From SbD1 sp049300095 (GTDB lineage Bacteria; Desulfobacterota; Syntrophobacteria; Syntrophobacterales; Syntrophobacteraceae), in the NCBI GenBank assembly GCA_049300095.1, contig JBAQYM010000282.1, positions 1 through 7,117 on the forward strand: a DNA stretch of 7,117 nt, in the 5' to 3' direction. The first letter of the stretch is position 1, and the number at the start of each line of letters is the position of its first letter. The translations under genes and the position numbers were made by a program. The notes under the pieces were generated by a model. That model did no database searches. It had not been told where the DNA came from and saw only the letters and a list, made by a program, of their open reading frames with translations. Positions 1-5,733 of this stretch are shown one piece after another.

Positions 1-128
1 GCCAACGGCTGATTGCCCGCCGATTGATTTCGGCAAGATAACACAGTTGTTTCGAGGATCAAAATAAACACTGAGAAGCCGAAGGGATAGGCCTCTTTCA
101 CCCGGAAATGCGCCGTCCCGGATGAAAT
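1..128. other. Short intergenic edge with no feature
   Basis: Sequence downstream of ykgJ-1 up to the window edge. I see no gene, no clear terminator hairpin with a T-tract, and no RNA gene. Confidence 0.5.
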
Positions 129-908
129 CTATCCCTGCCGCGGCTTCAGGGCGGGCTCGCCAAGCAGGGAAAACTTGATCCACTTGAAGGCAAGCTTGAG
201 GAGCGCCGATTCATCGGTCCGGATTTTTTCGGCTTCGTCTTCGGGAATGTCGAACGCACTCAGGAACCGGCTCGCGAATACCATTTCGCGAAATTTGTCG
301 CAGTTGTAACTCCCCATGTAGAAAACCTGCTGCTGCCTGGGGGAAAGGGCGGCATTCCGCAAGGCCGGATGAGTTAGGATCTCCATCCACAGATCGTTTG
401 ATTCGTAGTAGGCTTCGAGCCCCTGGTCATGGAGCCATTCCCCGGTTGTCCAGCGCCGCTCCTCCTCGAACCCCCCGCAGTGGTCCTCCCTCAGGATGAA
501 GTAGTTTTCCAGCACCGTCCCGTGCACCCGGTGCACGCGCGAAGCCCTCGCCACCGGGTAGATGCGGCAGGCCGAGGGCCGGTCCTCATAGACGGAACAC
601 CCCTTCGGGGTCACGAAAGGGCAGGTCCGGCGCTCGTTTTCGCTCATTTGCAGATACATCTTCGGCAGGTTCCGGTTCTCCTCGAACCGGCAGTCGGCGA
701 ACCGGTCCAGGAACTCGCCGGCGGGGAGCCCGAGCCGGTTTTTCAGCCGCAGCACGTCATACGGGGTGAGAAGCAGGTTAAGATCGCGGCAGCACTCGGT
801 AAAGCAGGGCACCCCGGGGTGGCAGGCAAACCTGAACCCTTCCGGGCCGATTGGCTGTAATTTTTCCTGAATATTTTCCGGGGCCGTTTCCCTGATTTCC
901 ATGTCCAT
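129..908 (-). CDS. YkgJ-family cysteine-cluster protein (paralog 1), 259 aa
   Basis: The protein has the YkgJ-type (CxxxCC) cluster signature. C29, C35, C39 and C40 lie in a CHPGVPCFTECC segment, followed by C96, C104 and C114 (GCSVYEDRPSACRIYP) and C144 (HCGGF). Family members are thought to bind an Fe-S cluster or zinc, but the physiological role is not established. There is no signal peptide or membrane segment, so it should be cytoplasmic. I start it at ATG 906-908 because a GGAG lies 10 nt upstream. The longer form opening at 959 would translate a duplicated Shine-Dalgarno stretch as WRIEYWRIE. A second ATG at 900-902 is possible but has a 16-nt spacing. It is collinear with the downstream-numbered paralog at 1254-1976, including the TPYDVLRL stretch after the first cluster and the EWL-DQG-Y region after the last cysteine. 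Family call is firm; function is unknown. Confidence 0.9.
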   Translation of the reverse strand: MDMEIRETAPENIQEKLQPIGPEGFRFACHPGVPCFTECCRDLNLLLTPYDVLRLKNRLGLPAGEFLDRFADCRFEENRNLPKMYLQMSENERRTCPFVTPKGCSVYEDRPSACRIYPVARASRVHRVHGTVLENYFILREDHCGGFEEERRWTTGEWLHDQGLEAYYESNDLWMEILTHPALRNAALSPRQQQVFYMGSYNCDKFREMVFASRFLSAFDIPEDEAEKIRTDESALLKLAFKWIKFSLLGEPALKPRQG

Positions 909-911
909 CTG

Positions 912-939
912 TTCGATTCTCCAATATTCGATTCTCCAA
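912..939 (-). repeat. Tandem 15-bp duplication carrying the ykgJ-1 Shine-Dalgarno
   Basis: The 13-bp sequence TTCGATTCTCCAA (plus strand) occurs at 912-924 and again at 927-939, separated by TA. Read on the minus strand, each copy carries GGAG. The proximal copy is 10 nt from the chosen ATG and the distal copy is 25 nt from it. The repeat decides the start: translation from 959 would make this repeat coding, which is less likely than a duplicated ribosome-binding region. Confidence 0.75.
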
Positions 940-970
940 ACTTCCGGTCGAGACGACACAAATTAAAGCC

Positions 971-994
971 GTGGGGCGGGCTTTACAGCCCGCC
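971..994. repeat. Short GC-rich palindrome, same family as the stem of the 2335-2475 element
   Basis: GGCGGGCT (975-982) pairs with AGCCCGCC (987-994) around a 4-nt loop, TTAC. The 24-bp stretch 971-994 matches 2363-2386 at 22 of 24 positions. It is therefore a second copy of one repeat family, lying just upstream of ykgJ-1. It could act as a hairpin in the transcript between the two ykgJ genes, but no T-tract follows it, so I do not call it an intrinsic terminator. Confidence 0.7.
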
Positions 995-1070
995 GTCATT
1001 GGGAGGGCAGGCGGGAAAGGGCTGTCGCCCAAACGGCAAAATGAAGTGGCGGCGCCAAGACCGTGGCGGG

Positions 1071-1169
1071 GACTCCCCTCCCGTGGTGGGAGGGGCCGGG
1101 GGAAGGGGTTGTAAGTACACGAAATTTCGACACCCTCCCCTATCCCCTCCCGTCGCGGGGAGGGGGACC
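1071..1169. repeat. CCCCTCCC/GGGAGGGG double-hairpin repeat element
   Basis: There are two hairpins: CCCCTCCC (1075-1082) with GGGAGGGG (1088-1095), and CCCCTCCC (1144-1151) with GGGAGGGG (1158-1165). The whole element is also roughly self-complementary, since the left half resembles the reverse complement of the right half. It is centred on the perfect 10-bp palindrome CGAAATTTCG at 1120-1129. The layout is that of a dispersed palindromic (REP/MITE-like) sequence. Together with the 971-994 hairpin it fills most of the 345-bp spacer between the two ykgJ genes. The rest of 909-1253 holds no gene I can support. Confidence 0.7.
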
Positions 1170-1253
1170 TCCGTCATGCTCGGTCCTCGGCGGCCTCATT
1201 CCTGTTTCGGCCACATCCCGGGAAAACCTGCCCGTCCGGCCTTTTAGATTCTA

Positions 1254-1976
1254 TCAAAGCACCTGGTAGAGGTCGTCCATCTGGGCCCGGATATAGCGGA
1301 AGGCGAGCAGCAGCAGTTCCTCGTCGTCTTCGCGAACGCGGCGAAGCATTTCTTCATCCACATCGTAGAACTTCAGGAACCGCGGGTCATCGAGCATTTC
1401 GGCGAAGCGGTCCAGGTCGTAGGCAAGGAAAAGGACCCTACCGAGTCCTTCGTTCATCGCCGCGCCGGGTTGGAACCGCTCGGGGACAACCGACTGGTAT
1501 TCCCTCTCCATTTCCGCGTAATGGGTCACGCCCTGCCCTTCGAGCCAGTCCGCCACGGTCCCGGCCGAGGGCTCGAAAAGCCCCATGCAGCGATCTTTTC
1601 CGGCGATCAGGCCGTATTTGCCGCCGGTGGTCGAGAGGTCGAGCGGAAACATCCGGCAGGCCCAGGGACGGTCGTTATAGACCCGGCATCCATCATCGGT
1701 CACAAACCGGCAATAAAGGGTCTCGGGGTCCATGAGAAGCTGTACGACGGGAATGTTGGCGCCTTTTGCCAGGAAATGCTGCGTGTGTTCGGCCAGAAAC
1801 TCGGCCGACCCCATCCCTCCCAGCGCCTTTCGCAACCGCAGCACGTCATAGGGGGTGAGATAGATGTTCACGTCCCTGCAACACTGGGTGAAGCAGGGCA
1901 AAGCGTCGTGGCAGGCAAAAGGAAACGGGCTGGATTCGGTCAGCAACTCCTCTTGCGAGGAACGGGTCGGATGCAT
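1254..1976 (-). CDS. YkgJ-family cysteine-cluster protein (paralog 2), 240 aa
   Basis: This protein has the same architecture as the 129-908 product. C22, C28, C32 and C33 lie in CHDALPCFTQCC, followed by C89, C97, C107 (GCRVYNDRPWACRMFP) and C130 (DRCMGLF). The stretch LTPYDVLRL after the first cluster is identical in both proteins, and the C-terminal helices (FLKFYDV, LLAFRYIR) also align, so the homology is full length. The start is ATG 1974-1976, with AAGGA 10 nt upstream. An upstream-extended reading is rejected because it would overlap the Cys-rich small gene and encodes an arginine/tryptophan-rich, unconserved-looking segment. It lies 22 nt downstream of that small gene, so the two are probably one transcript. 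It is expected to bind an Fe-S cluster or zinc in the cytoplasm; its substrate or partner is unknown. Confidence 0.9.
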   Translation of the reverse strand: MHPTRSSQEELLTESSPFPFACHDALPCFTQCCRDVNIYLTPYDVLRLRKALGGMGSAEFLAEHTQHFLAKGANIPVVQLLMDPETLYCRFVTDDGCRVYNDRPWACRMFPLDLSTTGGKYGLIAGKDRCMGLFEPSAGTVADWLEGQGVTHYAEMEREYQSVVPERFQPGAAMNEGLGRVLFLAYDLDRFAEMLDDPRFLKFYDVDEEMLRRVREDDEELLLLAFRYIRAQMDDLYQVL

Positions 1977-1998
1977 TTGAGCGATTTCCTTCGTGTTT

Positions 1999-2259
1999 TT
2001 ATTGATCGAGCAGTGAAGCTTCAAACCCCCGGAAGCGGGGGTTCCCGGCGAGCAGTTTTTCCACCAGGGCCATGCTTTGTACTCCCGAGCACGCAACGAA
2101 CTTGCACTCGCACACCTTCTGGCATTGCGGGCAGTGATAATTCTCGTCGAGCGCGTTGCCGCACGAACAGAAAGGCTCCAGGACCAGTTGGCCGTCCTCC
2201 ATCGATGCAAGCAGGTAGTCGACTCCGCGCGATTTCAGCGTATCCAGTGTGATCGGCAT
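1999..2259 (-). CDS. Small seven-cysteine protein, 86 aa, function unknown
   Basis: I do not recognise the family with certainty. The start is well supported: AGGAG lies 8 nt before ATG 2257-2259. The central third carries C31-x-C33, C43-x2-C46, C50-x-C52 and C57, in the context FCSCGNALDE, HCPQCQKVCEC. This looks like a zinc-ribbon or knuckle-type metal site. The N-terminus is a short amphipathic segment and the C-terminus (from about residue 60) looks helical. There is no signal peptide or transmembrane segment. The gene ends 22 nt before ykgJ-2, which suggests co-transcription and perhaps a shared metal-related role. A redox or metallochaperone role would be guesswork. Confidence 0.8.
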   Translation of the reverse strand: MPITLDTLKSRGVDYLLASMEDGQLVLEPFCSCGNALDENYHCPQCQKVCECKFVACSGVQSMALVEKLLAGNPRFRGFEASLLDQ

Positions 2260-2334
2260 TAAAAATTCTCCTATTCCATAAATTTCGACAAATCGTGTGC
2301 CGGGATGCAGCCGTGGCAGGTTGGATCAAGCGCA

Positions 2335-2475
2335 ATACCGTCCACTTAAGGCAGCCGGGGACGTGGGGCGGGCTTTCCAGCCTGCCGGCCGATGAAGGCC
2401 CTTGCTCCTTGGTTGGCGGGCTGGAAAGCCTGCCCCACGTCCCCGGCTGCCGGAGGTACTTTAAGTGAACAGTAT
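2335..2475. repeat. 141-bp near-perfect palindromic element
   Basis: The core arms 2350-2386 and 2415-2451 are inverted copies, 37 bp each with two mismatches. The outer arms 2335-2349 and 2461-2475 also pair (TTAAGTG and following), and the right side carries a 9-nt insertion (2452-2460) between core and outer arm. The 28-nt loop contains a mini-hairpin (GGCC GATGAA GGCC, 2387-2400). The structure is that of a non-autonomous palindromic element (MITE/REP-like). It sits between the end of the Hdr-like gene and the start of the Cys-rich gene. In RNA it would form a very stable stem that could terminate, process or protect the hdr transcript. There is no following T-tract. Confidence 0.85.
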
Positions 2476-2509
2476 CGGGATTAAGCGAAACGAATCCCAA
2501 CAATACCCT

Positions 2510-3670
2510 TTATAAACCTTCAGCCAATATCTCGGAAAGCTCCAATATTTCGAGGACGTCCTGCTTTTCCATGCTGTTGCGGGCATCCGTCATCATGTTC
2601 ACGCAATAGGGACAGGAGGTGGCAAGGACCTGGGCGCCCGAATCGATCGCCTCGCTCACCCGCAGCTCACCGAACCGCTCGCCCATCGGGACTTCCGCCC
2701 AGATGCGCCCGCCACCCCCGGCACAGCACAGGCTCGAACCGCGCGAGCGCCCGAGTTCTTTTATCTCGACCCCCGGCACCGATGCGAGCAGTTCCCTCGG
2801 CGCATCGTAGATGCCGCTGTGCCTGCCGAGGTAGCACGGATCGTGGAAGGCCACTTTCTTTGCGCCTTTCCCGTTCAGGCCGATCTTCCCCTCGGCCGCA
2901 AGCTTCGAGAGTATCTCGGTGTAATGGAATACCTCCCACTCCGCGCCAAGTTCGGCATAATCGTTTTTAAAGCTCCAGAGGCAGTGCGGGGAAGTGGTGA
3001 TGATCTTGCGGACGCCCTTGGACGCGAAAAGCTCCATGTTCGCCCCGGCAAGCTTTTGGAAAAGCTCCTCGTCTCCAAGCTTTCTCATGCTCTCGCCGCA
3101 GCAGCTTTCCTCGGCCCCGATCACCCCGAAGCTCACTCCCGCATGGCTAAGGAGCCGGGCGATGCTCTGCGCGATTTTCTGGCTTCTCGGGTCATAACAC
3201 GAGTGGCAGCAGACGAAAAGGAAGTACTCGGTATCCGGACCGAACTGGGGAATATCTCGGCCCTCCCGCCATTGCGTCCTCTTTTCGCGCGGGCCCGACC
3301 AGGGATTGCCGTTCGCGTGGGCGCTTCCCAGGATCGGCCGCAGCCCGGCCGGAGGCATTCCGCCCCCGACGATGCTCGTCCGCATCGCCCGCGCGTTGTC
3401 GATGATCTTCACCCCGCGCGGGCAGTTCTTCTGACACATCCCGCAGGTTGTGCAGGCAAACAGGACGGTTTCCTCCTCGAACCCCTCGATCCCAATCTGG
3501 CAGAGGTGCTGCATGCGGCGGATGTTGAATTCCTCGCTCGTTTTCCCGGGCACGAGCCGCCACGGACAAATACCGGTGCACAGGCCGCACTGCATGCACA
3601 TGTCGAGGGTTTCGGCCCCCATCTCTATTATGTATTCTCTCATTTCGAGAAGGACTTCTTTAGGCTCCAT
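2510..3670 (-). CDS. HdrD/HdrCB-like (Fe-S)-binding oxidoreductase, 386 aa
   Basis: This is a soluble heterodisulfide-reductase-related iron-sulfur protein, an HdrC-like domain fused to an HdrB-like domain. Two 4Fe-4S sites come first: C25-C28-C31-C35 (CMQCGLCTGICP) and C73-C76-C79-C83 (CTTCGMCQKNCP). Then come two CCG domains. The first has C154/C155/C158 and C190-C191, then SPHC230; the second has C279, C315-C316 and C353-x2-C356. CCG cysteines bind non-cubane or disulfide-active clusters in characterised Hdr proteins. In CCG-1 the usual CxxC is SxxC (S227, C230). The start is ATG 3668-3670 with GAGGAG 8 nt upstream; a longer reading from 3838 lacks support. It overlaps by 11 nt the tail of an HdrA/QmoA-like pseudogene, its presumable former partner. 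Likely role: electron transfer between a flavoprotein (HdrA or ETF type) and a disulfide, quinone or other acceptor. The exact substrate cannot be read from the sequence. Confidence 0.9.
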   Translation of the reverse strand: MEPKEVLLEMREYIIEMGAETLDMCMQCGLCTGICPWRLVPGKTSEEFNIRRMQHLCQIGIEGFEEETVLFACTTCGMCQKNCPRGVKIIDNARAMRTSIVGGGMPPAGLRPILGSAHANGNPWSGPREKRTQWREGRDIPQFGPDTEYFLFVCCHSCYDPRSQKIAQSIARLLSHAGVSFGVIGAEESCCGESMRKLGDEELFQKLAGANMELFASKGVRKIITTSPHCLWSFKNDYAELGAEWEVFHYTEILSKLAAEGKIGLNGKGAKKVAFHDPCYLGRHSGIYDAPRELLASVPGVEIKELGRSRGSSLCCAGGGGRIWAEVPMGERFGELRVSEAIDSGAQVLATSCPYCVNMMTDARNSMEKQDVLEILELSEILAEGL

Positions 3671-4046
3671 ATCGACTGCTCCTCTGGTTTCGTAACACAA
3701 CCGCCTCACCACAACCGGAAAAGATATATACTCCGGTCTTCTTATCCCTCCGCCGCCTCCCGCAAGCCTGGATGGCCCCGAGGGCGGCAGCCGTCGCATC
3801 CCGTATGCTCGAAGCGACATCGACGGGACTTCTCGCACAGCCCGCGCCGATTATCCCGGGGACCTGACCGTCCGCCGGAACGAAACTCTATTCGTCACAG
3901 GTGGCCGGGCCGGGGATTTTTTGGGTTGCCGTGCTCGGGACCCCGCCCGTTGCAGGCGCCACCCGGTTGTACTCGTCCCGGAGAATTTTTCCCGTGGCCC
4001 GGTCCTCGACCCGCACCGTTACCATCCCGGTTTCCATTGATGGCAT
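3660..4046 (-). pseudogene. Remnant of an HdrA/QmoA-like flavoprotein gene (C-terminal part only)
   Basis: One reading frame carries the C-terminal hallmarks of HdrA/QmoA-type FAD proteins on both sides of an in-frame TAG (3888-3890). Before the stop are MVTVRVEDRATGKILRDEY and a degraded version of the usual VVLATGMVP (here VAPATGGVP), ending ATCDE. Directly after the stop come SFVPADGQVPGIIGAGCA and RSPVDVASSIRDATAAALGA, the conserved end of these proteins. The usual residue at the stop would be Tyr (DEYGFV), so one base change probably created it. The N-terminal FAD-binding and Cys-rich parts are absent: another TAG lies at 4104-4106 and nothing related follows upstream. The frame then runs about 30 further codons to TAA 3660-3662, overlapping the start of the Hdr-like gene. 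This suggests an ancestral hdrA-hdrD coupling. Family assignment is from remembered motifs, not an alignment. Confidence 0.75.
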
Positions 4047-4052
4047 TGGCAA
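3888..4052 (-). CDS. Possible short peptide from the hdrA-like remnant, 54 aa
   Basis: The part of the remnant upstream of the internal TAG has a GGAGG (4060-4064 on the minus strand) placed 7 nt before a TTG at 4050-4052. A 54-residue peptide could therefore still be translated, in principle. I think the match is accidental: the sequence is simply the flavoprotein's mid/C-terminal segment, with substitutions at positions normally conserved, and no stand-alone fold is obvious. Listed only so that a reader does not mistake it for an independent gene. Confidence 0.15.
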   Translation of the reverse strand: MPMPSMETGMVTVRVEDRATGKILRDEYNRVAPATGGVPSTATQKIPGPATCDE

Positions 4053-4106
4053 TGTAAATCCTCCATCACCCGGGAATATTGTGCTTCGCAACCGCCGGGA
4101 AGTCTA

Positions 4107-4358
4107 TCCGGGGCTCGGAAAAGGGTTGCCGGACTTACAATGTTTGTCGGACAAAGGACGAAAGAATGAGCAAGAGCTGAGGTGGAACCACGCGCCGTGA
4201 GCTATTCCAGGTAAACCGGGTACGCCTTTCCATCGTTGCCTCGATTTGCCGCGCCGGAATCGCGGACCGTCCCCGGTGCGATGCGGGCCGGAAAAACGGA
4301 AAACGGCTCGAACGGTGGACAATAACTTGGAAAACGGCAGTATTTCAACCAAAAAGTG
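4107..4358. other. Intergenic stretch with no recognisable gene
   Basis: Both strands were read and show no conserved protein segment. The minus-strand open frame 4104-4352 encodes a Ser/Arg/Pro-rich sequence without a Shine-Dalgarno and without similarity to the missing half of the HdrA-like gene. GGAAAACGGC occurs twice (4298-4307 and 4329-4338). The segment probably marks the deletion or rearrangement breakpoint that removed the 5' part of the flavoprotein gene. Confidence 0.5.
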
Positions 4359-4533
4359 CGTAATTGTTCACTGCGGAGACGCGGAGGACGCGGAGAAAAA
4401 GCAAATTTGAATTTGTTAAGTCCGGGACGGCCCGCAGCTTCGTTGAAGGAGCGGTTTCTTGAAATTTGCCGGAAGTCTTATGCAAGTGCCGGTTTTGTCG
4501 GCGTCCTCCGCGTCTCTGCGGTGAACACTTACG
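4359..4533. repeat. 175-bp inverted-repeat element with 33-bp arms
   Basis: The left arm 4359-4391 and right arm 4501-4533 are inverted copies with 30 of 33 positions matching. Both arms contain the GTTCACxGCxGAGACGCGG motif. A nested pair, GCAAATTT (4401-4408) and AAATTTGC (4462-4469), lies inside. No credible protein is encoded within. From general familiarity, the 'TTCACCGCAGAGACGCGGAGGACGC' type of sequence is a dispersed repeat in many environmental genomes. Its place 36 nt downstream of the pilT stop means it could also form the 3' end of that transcript. Confidence 0.8.
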
Positions 4534-4569
4534 AAAGTACCGGGCGGGACCCCTCGCCTCCCCAAGTTT

Positions 4570-5655
4570 CTAGCCGACACCATCGGGGTCGAGAAGAGGA
4601 GACAGGTGAACGGTCTCCCGGTTCATTTCCTCCGAGGGTTTAAATATCTCGGACGGCGGCACGAAAGAGTCGAGCTTGTCAATGTAATCCTTGATGTAGC
4701 CGGACATGGTGAACATCCCGTCGGCCCTTCCGGTTTGCATCGCACTCTCTATCTGGACGAGCTTGTTGTCCCGGATGAGGCTCTTGACCGCCGTGGTGCC
4801 CCGCAATATCGAGAGGCAGGGGACCCGGAACCCCGCCCTCGGCAGGTATTCCAGTCGCTGGACGATCAGCCAGGCCAGGGTCGGGGCGAGCTGGGTGCGA
4901 ACGGCTTCCTGGGCCGCGGGCGGAAACGAATTGAATATCCGGTAGAGGGCGTCCTCGGAATTGCTGGCATGCAGGGACGCTATCACGAGGTGACCGGATT
5001 CCGCCGCGTTCAGGGCGAGCCGGATGGTTTCGGGTTCGCGCAACTCGCCCACCACGATTACATCCGGGTCTTCTCTCAAAACATCGATAAGCCCCTGCTC
5101 GAAAGAAGGTATATGCGTCCCGAGTTCGCGCTGTTCGATAAACGATTTTCCCGAAACGAACCGGTACTCGATCGGATCTTCCAGGGTCACGATGTGGGTG
5201 GATAGATTCTGGTTTATCCCGTCGATAACGGCCGCTATCGTCGTCGATTTGCCGGACCCGGTGGCGCCGCAGACGAGCACGAGGCCGGCTCGCATCCGGC
5301 TGATCGACTGGATCGACGGATGAAGGTTGAGGCTCGCGATCGAAGGCACGGACCCCGGCAGAATACGGATCGCTATGCTGAGACCCCGGACGGTGCTGAA
5401 AACCTCGACGCGGAGGCGGACATGGCCGACCGATACGGCCAGGTCGACCGACCAGCGCTTCCTGAGGACCTGGAGTTGCCGGGGCGTAAGAAGCGTTGCG
5501 ACCAGGGCGTCCACTTCTTCGTGCGACCAGTTGCTCTCCCTGTCGAAGTCGATCTTGCCGTCCTTTCGGAACACGACAGGGTGGCCGCCCGTTATGTGCA
5601 CATCGGAATATCCCTGCTCCACGCACGCCGGTATCAGTCTGTCGAACTTATCCAT
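4570..5655 (-). CDS. pilT: PilT-family type IV pilus retraction ATPase-like protein, 361 aa
   Basis: This is a hexameric secretion-type ATPase of the PilT/PilU group, which powers pilus retraction at the inner membrane base. The N-terminal PAS-like domain starts with YSDVHITGGHPVVFRKDGKI (residues 16-35). The C-terminal RecA-like core has Walker A GATGSGKST (130-138), an Asp box VTLEDPIEY (156-164), Walker B DPDVIVVGELRE (197-208) and a His box SGHLVIASLHA (220-230). The usual GEMRD after Walker B is GELRE, a mild departure. The conserved C-terminal SLIRDNK and SAMQTG segment (292-309) is present, and length fits the family (about 340-380 aa). The start is ATG 5653-5655 with GGGAG 8 nt upstream; a longer form from 5784 would run through nth's end. 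No other pilus gene is in the window, so it is an orphan here. PilT versus PilU cannot be settled. Confidence 0.92.
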   Translation of the reverse strand: MDKFDRLIPACVEQGYSDVHITGGHPVVFRKDGKIDFDRESNWSHEEVDALVATLLTPRQLQVLRKRWSVDLAVSVGHVRLRVEVFSTVRGLSIAIRILPGSVPSIASLNLHPSIQSISRMRAGLVLVCGATGSGKSTTIAAVIDGINQNLSTHIVTLEDPIEYRFVSGKSFIEQRELGTHIPSFEQGLIDVLREDPDVIVVGELREPETIRLALNAAESGHLVIASLHASNSEDALYRIFNSFPPAAQEAVRTQLAPTLAWLIVQRLEYLPRAGFRVPCLSILRGTTAVKSLIRDNKLVQIESAMQTGRADGMFTMSGYIKDYIDKLDSFVPPSEIFKPSEEMNRETVHLSPLLDPDGVG

Positions 5656-5694
5656 GCAATGTGCTCCCGGACCCCGCAAGTGCTCCCGGACCCC
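5656..5694 (-). repeat. Tandem duplication of the pilT ribosome-binding region
   Basis: The 15-bp GTGCTCCCGGACCCC (plus strand) occurs at 5661-5675 and 5680-5694. With flanks, the units are GCAAT+15 bp (5656-5675) and GCAA+15 bp (5676-5694). On the minus strand each unit carries GGGAGCAC. The proximal one is correctly spaced (8 nt) from the pilT ATG, while the distal one leads only into the proximal unit. It supports ATG 5655 as the start. Confidence 0.75.
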
Positions 5695-5733
5695 CGAATT
5701 TGTAAACGAAAATCCCTCCGAGGCATGCGAGGC

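Noticed and set aside
1977..2210. 78-residue N-terminal extension of ykgJ-2
   Set aside because: It overlaps the 86-aa gene in another frame, has no Shine-Dalgarno, and ATG 1976 has its own.
1470..2252. Plus-strand open frame opposite ykgJ-2 and the small Cys-rich gene
   Set aside because: Antisense shadow. It spans two well-supported minus-strand genes and shows no conserved motif.
3723..3732. TATATA as a -10 box for the Hdr-like gene
   Set aside because: No acceptable -35 hexamer lies 15-19 bp upstream on the minus strand.
3888..3890. TAG in the hdrA-like remnant as a recoded codon (pyrrolysine or readthrough)
   Set aside because: The gene also lacks its 5' two-thirds and has substitutions at usually conserved positions next to the stop, so ordinary pseudogene decay is the simpler reading. 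Selenocysteine would need TGA.
2819..4057. Long plus-strand open frame (412 codons) opposite the Hdr-like gene
   Set aside because: It is an antisense shadow of a GC-rich gene with clear cysteine motifs on the minus strand. The plus-strand translation is Pro/Arg/His-rich, has no domain and no plausible ribosome-binding site.
4180..4194. T-box-like string AGGTGGAACCACGCG
   Set aside because: It resembles the T-box core only partly, has no specifier stem or terminator that I can build, and no plus-strand gene follows it.
4356..4643. 95-codon plus-strand open frame
   Set aside because: It lies mainly inside the inverted-repeat element, has low-complexity Arg/Ser content and runs into the 3' end of pilT.
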